Source: Blautia luti (lineage in GTDB: Bacteria; Bacillota; Clostridia; Lachnospirales; Lachnospiraceae). Taken from it: DNA of 64,000 nt. Below the pieces are notes generated by a model. The model did not search any database. It had not been told where the DNA came from and was given only the letters and a program-made list of their open reading frames with translations. Positions 25,592-33,983 of this stretch are shown here, piece after piece (the stretch's first letter is position 1; the number at the start of each line of letters is the position of its first letter). Position numbers and translations under genes: made by a program. The stretch lies in NCBI RefSeq assembly GCF_013304735.1, contig NZ_JAAITI010000020.1:1-64000 (forward strand), in the 5' to 3' direction.

Positions 25592-27391
25592 TTATTTCTC
25601 ACCGCCTTTCTTCATATATTTTTCATATTGCTCAAGCCATTCATTGACAGTTTCATTCACATCCGGACGGTATTCCTCTTTCATTGCGTGTTTCCATGCG
25701 TCGATGATAGCGTCAATCGGGTCGATTCGTTCTGTCGTAATGTCTTTGTCAATCTTTATTTCACCGTAATTGTTTGAAATGGTCTTTGCATTCGCAATCG
25801 ACCAAACAAGCAGGCTGTCAACCGGAACAACTATCTTGTTGCCCTCTTTTCCGACTTCCATTCCCTCAATCTCCACATTGCCCGCAAGAATCTCAAGTCT
25901 GAAATCAACGGTCGCATCGTTCAATTCTTTTGCTGTCTGTGTGACAGAGATTGAATCGAATCCCATCGCCTCAAGGTCTGACAGGAACGCCGATGCGTTG
26001 TGCGGGTCGTAACAAATCAACTGCGGTTTGAGGTTGTATTCCCTCACTAAATCCTCAAGGTATCTGATGATGTATTTGTAATCTGTCTTGATTCCTCCCA
26101 GTGTTTCCGTTACCGTCACAAGACCTTTTTCAATCCATACGTCGTATGGTACTTTGTCAGTCTTGATGTGTTCATCCACCCTTGAGGACGGGATGAACGA
26201 ATGTGTGTGAACAAAATATTTTTTCGTGTCCTCCACCATGAACGGAATCACGATTGCGATTGATGTCAAGTCTCCTCCGGATGACAAGTCAACGCCAACA
26301 TAGCACTTTGACCCTCTGAAATCCTTGAGTGATTTCAAAACTGCACATGCTTTCCATGATGCAATGTCCTTGATATACAGCGAATTTGACCACTGCATCC
26401 ACATATTCAACTGCTTTACGAGGAAATCTCTCAAGTCCTCCCCGCCCATATCACGGGCAGTGTGTGCAATCGGAATGAGGTTCTCAAGTGCGTCTCGGTC
26501 AAACTCAAGAATCGGGTTCGCTTTTATCCAGTTTTCCGGCGTGTACCTGTCGTCGTGTTCGTCCATCTGTGCGATATACACAAATTGACTGTCATTCTCG
26601 AAAACGCCCTTGAGTAGATTGCAGCAATACTCATATAACTTGTAGCACGGCGACTTGAGGTCGAATCCTGCTGTTGTAATAACCGAAATCAACGCCGACT
26701 TGAGTTTCTTGATACCACCCTCAAGCAGTTTGTACATCTGGTTTGTTTTGTGGGCGTGGTACTCGTCGACGATTCCCAAATATGCACGGTGTCCGTCGAG
26801 TGACTTTGTATCTCCGGACAATGCTTTGATTTCCGAATGCGTCAGCAGACAGTCAATCGTGTGGTTGTGGTCGTGAACCTTGAACCACTCTGACAAATCC
26901 TCGTCGGAATTGATAAATTTTGCGACCTCGTCAAAAACAATGTTTGCCTGGTCTTGCTTTGTCGCCGTACAAAATATTTTTCCGTACTTGTACCCGTCGA
27001 AATTGCCGTAATAACACGCCAAAATACCATTGATGAACGATTTTCCGTTCTGTCGTCCTAATTGCACATAAGATGTTCTGAATCGTCTGTATGACTTTTC
27101 CTTTGTTCTCCATCCATTGAGTGACCCTAAAATGAAACACTGGAACGGATATGCCGTCACATGCTCATTTTCCTCACCCTCTGCAATGGTCAATTCCTCT
27201 GCGAAATTGATGATTTCCTCCGACTTTTCAACGTCGAAATAGTATTTGTATGGTGCTGCTTTCGATTTTTCGATGTCGTCAAGATGTCTCTGACATGCAA
27301 GACGGACATATTCTCCGGCTGTTATCTTGCCCGATACAACATCAAGGGCGTATTGTGTGCAGCGGTCTTGTGTTTCTCCTGCTTTTGCCAT
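25592..27391 (-). CDS. terL: Terminase large subunit
   Basis: 599 residues. ATPase with Walker A-like LGRQNGKS (111-118) and Walker B LGIVDEYHAH, and an RNase H-type nuclease half (YVGVDLSSGGDLTSIAIV, ICYDPHNASAF). Complete length for the HK97-group enzyme. It normally packages DNA at the portal, which is broken here. Translation stop abuts the portal start. Confidence 0.93.
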   Translation of the reverse strand: MAKAGETQDRCTQYALDVVSGKITAGEYVRLACQRHLDDIEKSKAAPYKYYFDVEKSEEIINFAEELTIAEGEENEHVTAYPFQCFILGSLNGWRTKEKSYRRFRTSYVQLGRQNGKSFINGILACYYGNFDGYKYGKIFCTATKQDQANIVFDEVAKFINSDEDLSEWFKVHDHNHTIDCLLTHSEIKALSGDTKSLDGHRAYLGIVDEYHAHKTNQMYKLLEGGIKKLKSALISVITTAGFDLKSPCYKLYEYCCNLLKGVFENDSQFVYIAQMDEHDDRYTPENWIKANPILEFDRDALENLIPIAHTARDMGGEDLRDFLVKQLNMWMQWSNSLYIKDIASWKACAVLKSLKDFRGSKCYVGVDLSSGGDLTSIAIVIPFMVEDTKKYFVHTHSFIPSSRVDEHIKTDKVPYDVWIEKGLVTVTETLGGIKTDYKYIIRYLEDLVREYNLKPQLICYDPHNASAFLSDLEAMGFDSISVTQTAKELNDATVDFRLEILAGNVEIEGMEVGKEGNKIVVPVDSLLVWSIANAKTISNNYGEIKIDKDITTERIDPIDAIIDAWKHAMKEEYRPDVNETVNEWLEQYEKYMKKGGEK

Positions 27392-27394
27392 GCC

Positions 27395-27934
27395 TTAATT
27401 TGCATATTTCGCAAATTTGTTCTCCGGCTTTTGCTGTTGTGGTTTCGGTACGACCAAACGGCAGCGAGAGGAAACTGTCAGTCCGAAATCTGATGCTCCT
27501 TGCCTACACTGTTTCATGCAGCGGTCTTGAATTATCATGAGACGTTCTCTTTCTCCGTTCACGACCTGTCTTGTACCGACCTGCACACGTTCTTTTTCGC
27601 CTGTGTCCGGATTTTCCCTCGTCTCATAGACTGGAACATCCTCCATCAATGGAGTTTCTCTGATTTGTTCCGTGATTTCGATGTACTGCGTTTGTGCAAT
27701 GAGTAGCCTTGCCAATGCATCGCAATCAAGGTTTGAAATCAGTTTGATTTCGAGTAATTCTTTCGCAATCTTCCGGAATTGTTTCTTTTGTTCCGGTGTC
27801 AAATATGACGGAGGTCTCACTTTGTCGCATGGTGCTGTGACCTCGGCGTTTTTCCGTGCCTCAATTTCTGCTTTTGTGAGGTGTTTTCGCCCGTTCATTA
27901 CAACCAAATCTGTGGGTTGTCTCTGTCCTGCCAT
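27395..27934 (-). CDS. terS: Terminase small subunit, P27 family
   Basis: 179 residues: GQRQPTDLVVMNGRKHLTKAEIEAR, APCDKVRPPSYLTPEQKKQF..IAKEL and LISNLDCDALARLLIAQTQY are the P27-family pattern. Binds phage DNA and recruits the large subunit encoded 3 bases downstream. Confidence 0.9.
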   Translation of the reverse strand: MAGQRQPTDLVVMNGRKHLTKAEIEARKNAEVTAPCDKVRPPSYLTPEQKKQFRKIAKELLEIKLISNLDCDALARLLIAQTQYIEITEQIRETPLMEDVPVYETRENPDTGEKERVQVGTRQVVNGERERLMIIQDRCMKQCRQGASDFGLTVSSRCRLVVPKPQQQKPENKFAKYAN

Positions 27935-28010
27935 GATGCAACAAACCTCCTTTCCGTCAGCATTTCAGTATTTTGTGTCACATTCTGACACCTCTTTCGG
28001 ATATACCTTT

Positions 28011-28295
28011 CTACTGAAATTCCCGTGGGGAGTTTTCTCCAAGGAAAAGAGGGGGTGCGACTAAAAACGAATCGCACAAAACTTTTTTATATCCCCCTGC
28101 CTCTCGAAAGTGGTACTCAATCAGTGACCTCAACTGTTTTTGTGTTGCTCTCATACTTGCTTTGCTCTGCTTATATAAAGCAGTGATTGTGTTGTGTGTC
28201 TTATGGTTGAGAGGTATGAGGTTGAACGGATTCAAACGCTGTTCCCAGTCGTCCTCAAGTTCAATGATATGGTGAACCGGATTGCATGTGAGCAA
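28011..28295 (-). CDS. HNH endonuclease, 5' truncated
   Basis: 94 residues beginning at TTG. Contains VHHIIELEDDWEQRLNPFNLIPLNHKTHNTI, the HNH core, but lacks the usual N-terminal CxxC segment and replaces the second Cys pair by NHKTH. In-frame sequence extends back to a stop with no ATG. Next to terS, where phage HNH nucleases assist packaging. Probably damaged together with the gene upstream. Confidence 0.75.
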   Translation of the reverse strand: MLTCNPVHHIIELEDDWEQRLNPFNLIPLNHKTHNTITALYKQSKASMRATQKQLRSLIEYHFREAGGYKKVLCDSFLVAPPLFLGENSPREFQ

Positions 28296-28296
28296 C

Positions 28297-28608
28297 TCAT
28301 GCTCGACATATGCCCTTTATATAGACCGCCTCAAGAGCGTCGTATTTATACCCCTCACCTGCTGCCTCTGCATCTTCCTTGAGCGATGCAAGAGCCTTTT
28401 TCAAATGTTCAAACAGAATGACCGTCTCTGCACGGCACTCTCTGACCGATTGCAGGAATGCCTTTTCCGCTGATATGTTGTATTTGCCTATATCCGGCAC
28501 TTGAGAGGTCTCTGATACCGCCTCATTGATATATCGTTCCATTTCACGATAATTCTCAAGATATAGCAAGGTTTTTTCAATGACCGTCTGCTCCTTTTCC
28601 TCTTTCAT
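28297..28608 (-). CDS. Possible RinA/ArpU-like phage regulator, C-terminus missing
   Basis: 103 residues: a helical KTLLYLENYREMERYINEAVSE and a late segment GYKYDALEAVYIKGI that looks like the beginning of a sigma-like region 4, cut off by a stop 4 residues later. The next gene begins 2 bases on and lacks its own start region. Position before HNH/terminase fits a late-gene activator. Family assignment is tentative. Confidence 0.5.
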   Translation of the reverse strand: MKEEKEQTVIEKTLLYLENYREMERYINEAVSETSQVPDIGKYNISAEKAFLQSVRECRAETVILFEHLKKALASLKEDAEAAGEGYKYDALEAVYIKGICRA

Positions 28609-28942
28609 GCTTTTTCCTCGCTTTCTGCTTTCTTCTCATAGGCAGACCGTGCATTTTACGCCAGTTATTCGTGTTTTTGCGGTTTTCCGCATCTCTCAAA
28701 CTGCTCATTTTCAAAATTGCCGTTTTTGCCTGTTGCAAAGTCGTTCCCATTTGCAAAACTGCCTCAACGAACGCCTCTGCTGTTGTTTCAATCTTGATTT
28801 CCGGTTTTTGTGGATTTTCATTCTTTGCAACATCCGGATTCACTGTCGCCTTGTCCGCTGCTGCCTCAACGATGCTCAAAATCTCATTTTCTGTCTTTCC
28901 CATCGCCCGAAATCTGTCAATTATGCCTTTTAAGATTCCCAT
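28577..28942 (-). CDS. Prophage protein, unknown
   Basis: 121 residues with a helical ILSIVEAAADKATVNPDV segment and a strongly basic C-terminal 25 residues (MRRKQKARKKHERGKG), suggesting nucleic acid binding. Overlaps the following gene by 32 bases. Confidence 0.6.
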   Translation of the reverse strand: MGILKGIIDRFRAMGKTENEILSIVEAAADKATVNPDVAKNENPQKPEIKIETTAEAFVEAVLQMGTTLQQAKTAILKMSSLRDAENRKNTNNWRKMHGLPMRRKQKARKKHERGKGADGH

Positions 28943-28965
28943 ATTATCACAACCCTCCTTTTCGC

Positions 28966-29394
28966 TTACATAAAAGGCAAATCGCCGTCGATGCCGTCCG
29001 GAATACTCATGAATCCGTCTCCTGTGTCTGTATATCCGGCGTTTTCTGCCTGTTCTCCTGCTGCTTTCTTACTTTCTGCAAATTCCTGTTCCTCAATCAC
29101 AACATCCGTCGTATATACCTTTTGCCCGTCTCTGTTGGTATATGAGCCTGTCTGAATCCTGCCAGTAACAACAATTTTTGTTCCCTGTTTCAGATATTTT
29201 TCCGCAAACTCGCCGTTTTTCCCAAATGCCACGCATGAGATAAAATCTGCCGACTGTTGCCCGTCTCTTGCACCTCTCCGGTCGACTGCCAGTGTATAAC
29301 GTGCCACACACATGGATTCCTGTGAACCGTTCTGCTGTGTATATCTTACATTCTGGTCTCTTGTGAGCCTACCCATCAATATGACTTTGTTCAT
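28966..29394 (-). CDS. ssb: Single-stranded DNA-binding protein
   Basis: 142 residues. OB fold MNKVILMGRLTRDQNVRYTQ, VDRRGARDGQQSADFISCVAFGK and LKQGTKIVVTGRIQTGSYTN; acidic tail ending DGDLPFM like the protein-interaction tip of SSB. Acts in prophage DNA replication, fitting single-stranded intermediates from the HUH-type Rep encoded upstream. Confidence 0.93.
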   Translation of the reverse strand: MNKVILMGRLTRDQNVRYTQQNGSQESMCVARYTLAVDRRGARDGQQSADFISCVAFGKNGEFAEKYLKQGTKIVVTGRIQTGSYTNRDGQKVYTTDVVIEEQEFAESKKAAGEQAENAGYTDTGDGFMSIPDGIDGDLPFM

Positions 29395-29521
29395 TCTCTT
29401 TTTTTGTCCTTTCTTGAATCAATCTCTCGTATAAACGCAAATCATCCGGCGGGATGTCGAGATTCCAGTCTCTCGCAAATTCTATCCCGCCGATGAACGC
29501 CTCTTTTTCTCTATCAGTCAT
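29369..29521 (-). CDS. Small prophage protein, unknown
   Basis: About 50 residues from MTDREKEAFIGGIEFARDWN (29521). The longer frame from 29599 lies inside the previous gene. Overlaps neighbours at both ends, typical of dense early operons. No function known. Confidence 0.5.
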   Translation of the reverse strand: MTDREKEAFIGGIEFARDWNLDIPPDDLRLYERLIQERTKKENEQSHIDG

Positions 29522-30092
29522 TTTCCCGCTGCATAACATATTCATTTTGCATTTTCTGCAATCTGACAAGTCCTTTTTTGAACTCAAGGTCATCACCATT
29601 CATGCACACATCGAATATTTTCTCATAGTCGACAATGTGTGTCTTGATGAACTCTGCCTCTGCTGCCGTCCTGCTCTCATTGATGAACATTCCCTTGACT
29701 GCCTCTTTTATCATTTCGCAGTGTGTCCGTTCCTCCTCTGTCGTTGGAGGCGTGTTTTCAATCATTTTCTCATACGCATTGTCAATCGCTCCTGCAATGA
29801 GTTCTTTCCAACCCTTGCCCCGCTCTCCTAATAGCTGACATTCAATATCCTCGAAACGGTTTCCTTGCCCTGCTGCCGTAATTCTGATGTCCTTTTTGCC
29901 CTTTGCTGCAATCAGAATCAAATCGTCGTCGTATGCCTCCATGTAGTAGTCAAATTTCGCATCAAAATTCGGATTCGGATTGATGATGATTTCCGGTTGA
30001 CTGCTGCCCTCTGTCTGAATGCTCACGCCGATGTATTTTGCATCTGTTGCCTTTGCATTGATAAATATTGCCTTTAACTCGCTTTTGTTCAT
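29514..30092 (-). CDS. Prophage early protein, unknown
   Basis: 192 residues: SELKAIFINAKATDAKYIGVSIQ, a beta-rich N-half and a helical C-half (GKGWKELIAGAIDNAYEKMIEN). Soluble, no TM. Sits between SSB and the methyltransferase gene; a DNA metabolism role is inferred only from context. Confidence 0.6.
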   Translation of the reverse strand: MNKSELKAIFINAKATDAKYIGVSIQTEGSSQPEIIINPNPNFDAKFDYYMEAYDDDLILIAAKGKKDIRITAAGQGNRFEDIECQLLGERGKGWKELIAGAIDNAYEKMIENTPPTTEEERTHCEMIKEAVKGMFINESRTAAEAEFIKTHIVDYEKIFDVCMNGDDLEFKKGLVRLQKMQNEYVMQREND

Positions 30093-31009
30093 GCTGCTCC
30101 TCCATTCACTAATCTGTTGAGTAACTGTTCATACATGGTCTTGTATGTGTCTCTTTCAGTCTGCAATCTGATTGTGTCCTCTGTCTGTGTCATGTTTGCA
30201 ATCTTCTTGTTTTCCTCAACATAGACTGCTGCATCCTGTTCAATCTCTGCGATTGTGTCCTCATGCTCCTGCTGCAACATCTCAATTTCTTTCTTGAGAC
30301 TGTCGATTTCCTCCTGCTGCTCCTTGATGGTCTTGTAATACTCTTTTGCTGTCTTGATGCCATTATCCAACTGTAAGGAAATCATGAGAGCAAGAAATTC
30401 CTGCAAATTTCGCATCGGTGTTCTTATAAGGTCATCGAACTCAAATCTTTCTCCATTCAGAACAGAAACCGTGAACACTCGCTCTCTTGCCTGTGGCAAT
30501 CCGAACTCTCTTGCATCCAGTACCTCGAAATTATTCGTATATCCTAACCGCTCCATTTCAACCATGTATCTGTCAAAATTCGGTCTCATGTACTTTGATT
30601 TCACATTCTTCACATTTTCCCATATTACATAACGAGGTCGCCATTCGCCCATGTTCTCAATGATATGTATTGTCTCCCACATGAGGGAGGAACGTGTTCC
30701 GCTCCCCTCGTCTGAACCTTTTCCTCTGTTGATTCTGCCCTCGCCTGTGGCTTTTCCTTGATGTCCTGCAATGCTCATATCTTGACAGGGCGAACCGTGA
30801 ATCAGAATGTCCGGTTTCAGATTCCATCCGACAACCGTTTGTGTTTTATATGCCAATTCCTCACGGAACATTGAATTGTACGAACGCACCGCCTTTTCAT
30901 TGATTTCCACATAGTCGATTGCTTTCGTTGGAATGTTCAAATTTCTCAAGGCACATCGAGGCGACCCAATCCCTCCGAACAATTCAAGAATTTGTATTGT
31001 CTCGCTCAT
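30089..31009 (-). CDS. Chimeric C5-cytosine DNA methyltransferase with coiled-coil tail
   Basis: Start at MSETIQILEL (31009), 9 bases after AGGAGG. 306 residues: motif I FGGIGS (11-16), motif IV GSPCQD with catalytic Cys 75, motif VI ENVKN (131), motif VIII QARERVF (173). After residue about 205 the target recognition domain and motifs IX-X are absent. A coiled coil (KTIKEQQEEIDSLKKEIEML) follows, possibly a formerly separate gene starting MISLQLDNG. Probably inactive, or dependent on another subunit. Confidence 0.85.
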   Translation of the reverse strand: MSETIQILELFGGIGSPRCALRNLNIPTKAIDYVEINEKAVRSYNSMFREELAYKTQTVVGWNLKPDILIHGSPCQDMSIAGHQGKATGEGRINRGKGSDEGSGTRSSLMWETIHIIENMGEWRPRYVIWENVKNVKSKYMRPNFDRYMVEMERLGYTNNFEVLDAREFGLPQARERVFTVSVLNGERFEFDDLIRTPMRNLQEFLALMISLQLDNGIKTAKEYYKTIKEQQEEIDSLKKEIEMLQQEHEDTIAEIEQDAAVYVEENKKIANMTQTEDTIRLQTERDTYKTMYEQLLNRLVNGGAA

Positions 31010-31262
31010 GCCCTGCTGCCTCCTCTCTTTTTGCAAGTTCTTCTTTTGCCAGTTTTATGAAATCTTTCAAATCTTCCAGTCTGCGGTTGTACTTCTCAAA
31101 CGCTTTCCGTGCATTGTCGTACTGCCATTTAAGAAAAAGCCATTGTGTTGTTCCCTCTTTCTCTTTCAATTCTTTTTCTGCCTTTTCGATGGTCTCTTTC
31201 AAATCTCCGCTATACTTGAATGTTGTTCCGTTCTTTTTATGCACCGCTCTCATTCCTGCCAC
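30984..31262 (-). CDS. Prophage coiled-coil protein
   Basis: 92 residues from a GTG at 31262, after GGAGGGG. Basic, almost entirely helical (LKETIEKAEKELKEKEGTTQ; YNRRLEDLKDFIKLAKEEL). Encoded between parA and the methyltransferase gene. It might be a ParA partner by position, but lacks a visible DNA-binding motif. Confidence 0.55.
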   Translation of the reverse strand: MAGMRAVHKKNGTTFKYSGDLKETIEKAEKELKEKEGTTQWLFLKWQYDNARKAFEKYNRRLEDLKDFIKLAKEELAKREEAAGHERDNTNS

Positions 31263-31264
31263 GT

Positions 31265-32044
31265 CTACCCCTCCATTTCCGTGAGTAACTCATGCACAAC
31301 GCATCTGTAATCTTGAGACACAATCCCACGCTTTGAAAATTTCGGGAGTGGTATCATTGCCGTTGTAGATTTCTCTGCGATGATAGAACGACGAATCGGT
31401 GTGGCAAACATGTCAAATCCGGATTCTGCTTTCAACCACTCCTCAACCTCAAGAGAGGTCTTGTTTTTCTGTCGCATGGTCATGAGTGCCTTGATTCTCA
31501 AATCCGGATTGATGTCTCTCAAGTCCTCAATCTGCTCCTCAAGGTTCTGCAATGCCTCGATTTCATATCCCCCGACCTTTACCGGAGCAATAATGAGTTC
31601 TGCTGCAATCAGAATGTTAATGACTACCATGTCAAGCAATCGCCCGCAGTCACAAACGCAATAATCATATGCATCGGAGACCTCCTCCAACGCCTCACGC
31701 AATCGTGTGACTTGATTATCCTCCGACTTGAGCAGTAAATTCATGTCCGTTTTCATGAGATAACCATTCGCCGGAATGATGTCAACGTGTGAATACTCTG
31801 TCGGACGAATCAAGTCGCCTGTTTTATATGTGCCTCCGACGCACTCATGTTTCTCAAGTAATTCGCTCATTCCGATTCCGTCCGGTTCATACACTCCGAA
31901 CGTCTTTGATGTGTCTCCCTGCGGGTCTCCATCTAACACAAGCACTCTCTTTTCCTGTTCCTCGCCTAACATATAGGCGATTGAATCGGATGTCGTTGTT
32001 TTCCCGATTCCTCCTTTTGGTGACATTACTGCAATGATTTTCAT
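31265..32044 (-). CDS. ParA/Soj-family ATPase
   Basis: 259 residues. Deviant Walker A MSPKGGIGKTTTSD, Walker A' VLVLDGDPQGDTS, Walker B DYCVCDCG, and a ParA C-half (KVGGYEIEALQNLEEQIEDL). Partitioning or positioning ATPase. No ParB was found, so the partner may be the adjacent coiled-coil protein or absent. With the HUH-type Rep it suggests a plasmid-like phase. Confidence 0.9.
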   Translation of the reverse strand: MKIIAVMSPKGGIGKTTTSDSIAYMLGEEQEKRVLVLDGDPQGDTSKTFGVYEPDGIGMSELLEKHECVGGTYKTGDLIRPTEYSHVDIIPANGYLMKTDMNLLLKSEDNQVTRLREALEEVSDAYDYCVCDCGRLLDMVVINILIAAELIIAPVKVGGYEIEALQNLEEQIEDLRDINPDLRIKALMTMRQKNKTSLEVEEWLKAESGFDMFATPIRRSIIAEKSTTAMIPLPKFSKRGIVSQDYRCVVHELLTEMEG

Positions 32045-32071
32045 GTCTTTTTTCCTCCTGTTATTATCCTG

Positions 32072-32371
32072 TTATATATAAATCGTGTAATACAATTTCA
32101 TTTGCAATTCTTGAAACTTGAAATCCGGCGTTTCGTCCGGTCGCAGTGGTGACATGAGGTTCAATTCTTTCCACTTCCTGTGAGTAATCTCCGGAACTGC
32201 TCTGAATTTCACAACCTCGTCAAATTTATACTGTTCATAGAGTTTGCAGTTCGTGTGACCGACCTCCGGTGCAAATAATGCAAGATACCCGACGAATATT
32301 TCCTCGTCTCCCTTGATGATTCGCAGCATGTCCGCACTCTCTAATGTGTTGAGTAAATCTGCAAGTGTCAT
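32072..32371 (-). CDS. Prophage protein, unknown
   Basis: Start at MTLADLLNTLESADMLRIIK (32371), after GGGAGG; the longer frame lies in the preceding gene. 99 residues of mixed alpha/beta with EIFVGYLALF and RKWKELNLMSPLRPDETPDF. Frequently seen as a small phage early gene; function unknown. Confidence 0.6.
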   Translation of the reverse strand: MTLADLLNTLESADMLRIIKGDEEIFVGYLALFAPEVGHTNCKLYEQYKFDEVVKFRAVPEITHRKWKELNLMSPLRPDETPDFKFQELQMKLYYTIYI

Positions 32372-32835
32372 GACCTGCCTCCCTTGACTTTCCCGTCCTT
32401 GAGGATGCTGTTGTTCGGGATGCTCATTTTGTTGTTGAAATCCTCCTCCGGACAATAACACAACGCAAGATTCAAATATTCCTCAATGACTTTGATTGCC
32501 TCCTCTGCTGAATAGCAGGTTGCGACAAAATGTCCTGCTGCTGCCATGTCTGCAAGGAACTCTTTTTGTGTGTCCTGCTGCCTGTTATTTCCGAATTTCA
32601 TTTCAACGAACAATCCGCAGTATGAGCCTTTCGGATATGGTAGGCACAAATCAGAAACACCCGCCTTGACACCCATCTGTTTGAATTTGACTGCCTCCTG
32701 CTTGTTTCTGCTGCCTCCGTTCGGTACATGGAACAACCACCTCAATTCCGGATAACGGTTCACATTCCAATTCGCCCACAGCACGACATTGATTTGCTCT
32801 GTGTCCTCACTTCTCATTGCGTATTTCATATTCAT
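32368..32835 (-). CDS. VRR-NUC domain nuclease
   Basis: 155 residues from MNMKYAMRSEDTEQI (32835). Nuclease core LFHVPNGGSRNK, GVKAGVSDLCLPYP and LFVEMKFGNNRQ carries the G-x-SD...ExK active site of VRR-NUC enzymes, which act on branched or flap DNA in phage replication. Overlaps the genes on both sides. Confidence 0.9.
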   Translation of the reverse strand: MNMKYAMRSEDTEQINVVLWANWNVNRYPELRWLFHVPNGGSRNKQEAVKFKQMGVKAGVSDLCLPYPKGSYCGLFVEMKFGNNRQQDTQKEFLADMAAAGHFVATCYSAEEAIKVIEEYLNLALCYCPEEDFNNKMSIPNNSILKDGKVKGGRS

Positions 32836-32950
32836 CTGCATTCACCTCTCTTTTGCATATTTCGTAATATTCACATGTCAGACATAAATGTCTGCAATCC
32901 TTGACTTTGAGCATATGTCTGAATCTCTCTGCGACTTCTCTCATTTTCAT
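32807..32950 (-). CDS. Small Cys-rich prophage protein (47 aa)
   Basis: ATG at 32950 overlaps the upstream stop (ATGA), with GGAGCAGGACAG before it. Product MKMREVAERFRHMLKV KDCRHLCLTCEYYEIC then a polar tail. CxxxCxxCxxxxxC suggests a metal-binding knuckle. The 3' end overlaps the VRR-NUC gene by 29 bases. Tight coupling supports translation. Confidence 0.6.
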   Translation of the reverse strand: MKMREVAERFRHMLKVKDCRHLCLTCEYYEICKREVNADEYEIRNEK

Positions 32951-33255
32951 CTGTCCTGCTCCTCCATTTCTAAAATCATGTAGGCGTGAATGAAAATGCT
33001 CTTGTGTTTCCTGCCGAACTGGTCTTTTGCCGGAGGTACTTCATGCATATTCTCAATCGTTCTCTTTGCCTCCCACCATCGGCGTGTTTTTCCATCTCTT
33101 GAAATCGGCTTGAAATGTACCTTGACCGTTCCTTTGATGACGGAAAACTGGTCTCTGTCTACCCGCAGGATGTCATCGAATCCCGCTGCCTTGACTGCTG
33201 CCGTTGCTTTTCGGAAATACCTCTCTTTCGATTCCGGTTTCCAGTCAAACCTCAT
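32947..33255 (-). CDS. Prophage protein, unknown
   Basis: 102 residues (MRFDWKPESKERYFRKATAAV), with basic beta segments (VIKGTVKVHFKPI) and FIHAYMILEMEEQ. Start overlaps the transglycosylase stop, stop overlaps the Cys-rich ORF. No family recognised. Confidence 0.6.
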   Translation of the reverse strand: MRFDWKPESKERYFRKATAAVKAAGFDDILRVDRDQFSVIKGTVKVHFKPISRDGKTRRWWEAKRTIENMHEVPPAKDQFGRKHKSIFIHAYMILEMEEQDR

Positions 33256-33983
33256 TTCCCGACCACCTCCTCAATCTCTTTCATTCTCTGCATGATTGCC
33301 GTGTTGTATGAATATACATACACGCCGTTGCTCCACAAATATTCCCTTGCACCTTTTTCACCGTAGTTGTACGCTGCAAGTGTATCTTGAATCGTGCCGT
33401 ATTTCTTGAGCAGGTATGAGAGGAAATCAATCCCGACCCTCACGTTTTGATATGGGTTCATAAGGTCGGTGCATCCTAGATTCTGCATCCGGTCGGTGTG
33501 CCATTTCTCATATATCTGCATATATCCCTTTGACTGCCCGCCGTCTCCGGTTTTGTCGAACTCATATCCGGATTCTTGCTCTATGATTGCCAATACAAGG
33601 GCATATGGAACGTCATATTGCTTGCATAGACATCTTGTGTATATCTGCATTTTCTCCGGAAAATAGCCTTTGTCTGCATACTGCTCCGGCAAGTCATAGA
33701 ACACGAATCCCTCAAGGTCATCACTCCCCCAGTCCTCGGACATGGTGTCAAATACCTTGTATTTGTCCTCGATGTTCTCTGCTGTCTGTGTCATCGTCTC
33801 CGGATTCTGCATCACTTCCGCTTGTATCTCCTCCGGCTCTTTCTCCTGCTGCTCCGGTTCTTTGACATTGAACAATATCACGCAAAATCCCGTCAGTAAT
33901 ACCGCAATCAATGTGATGTGAAACGCATTATACAAACCTGCTCTTTTCAATGCCCGTCTTATCCGTCTTATCCGTCTTTTCAC
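33252..33983 (-). CDS. Membrane-anchored lytic transglycosylase (SLT-like)
   Basis: GTG at 33983, after AAAGGAGG. 243 residues: basic N-terminus (KRRIRRIRRALKR), one TM (FHITLIAVLLTGFCVILF), acidic linker, then an SLT domain with catalytic Glu in LAIIEQESGYEFDKTGDGG, GYMQI and NPYQNVRVGIDFLSYLLKKYG, plus AAYNYGE. Cleaves peptidoglycan. Its place in the early operon beside Rep is more like a conjugation or exclusion gene than a lysis gene. Confidence 0.88.
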   Translation of the reverse strand: MKRRIRRIRRALKRAGLYNAFHITLIAVLLTGFCVILFNVKEPEQQEKEPEEIQAEVMQNPETMTQTAENIEDKYKVFDTMSEDWGSDDLEGFVFYDLPEQYADKGYFPEKMQIYTRCLCKQYDVPYALVLAIIEQESGYEFDKTGDGGQSKGYMQIYEKWHTDRMQNLGCTDLMNPYQNVRVGIDFLSYLLKKYGTIQDTLAAYNYGEKGAREYLWSNGVYVYSYNTAIMQRMKEIEEVVGK

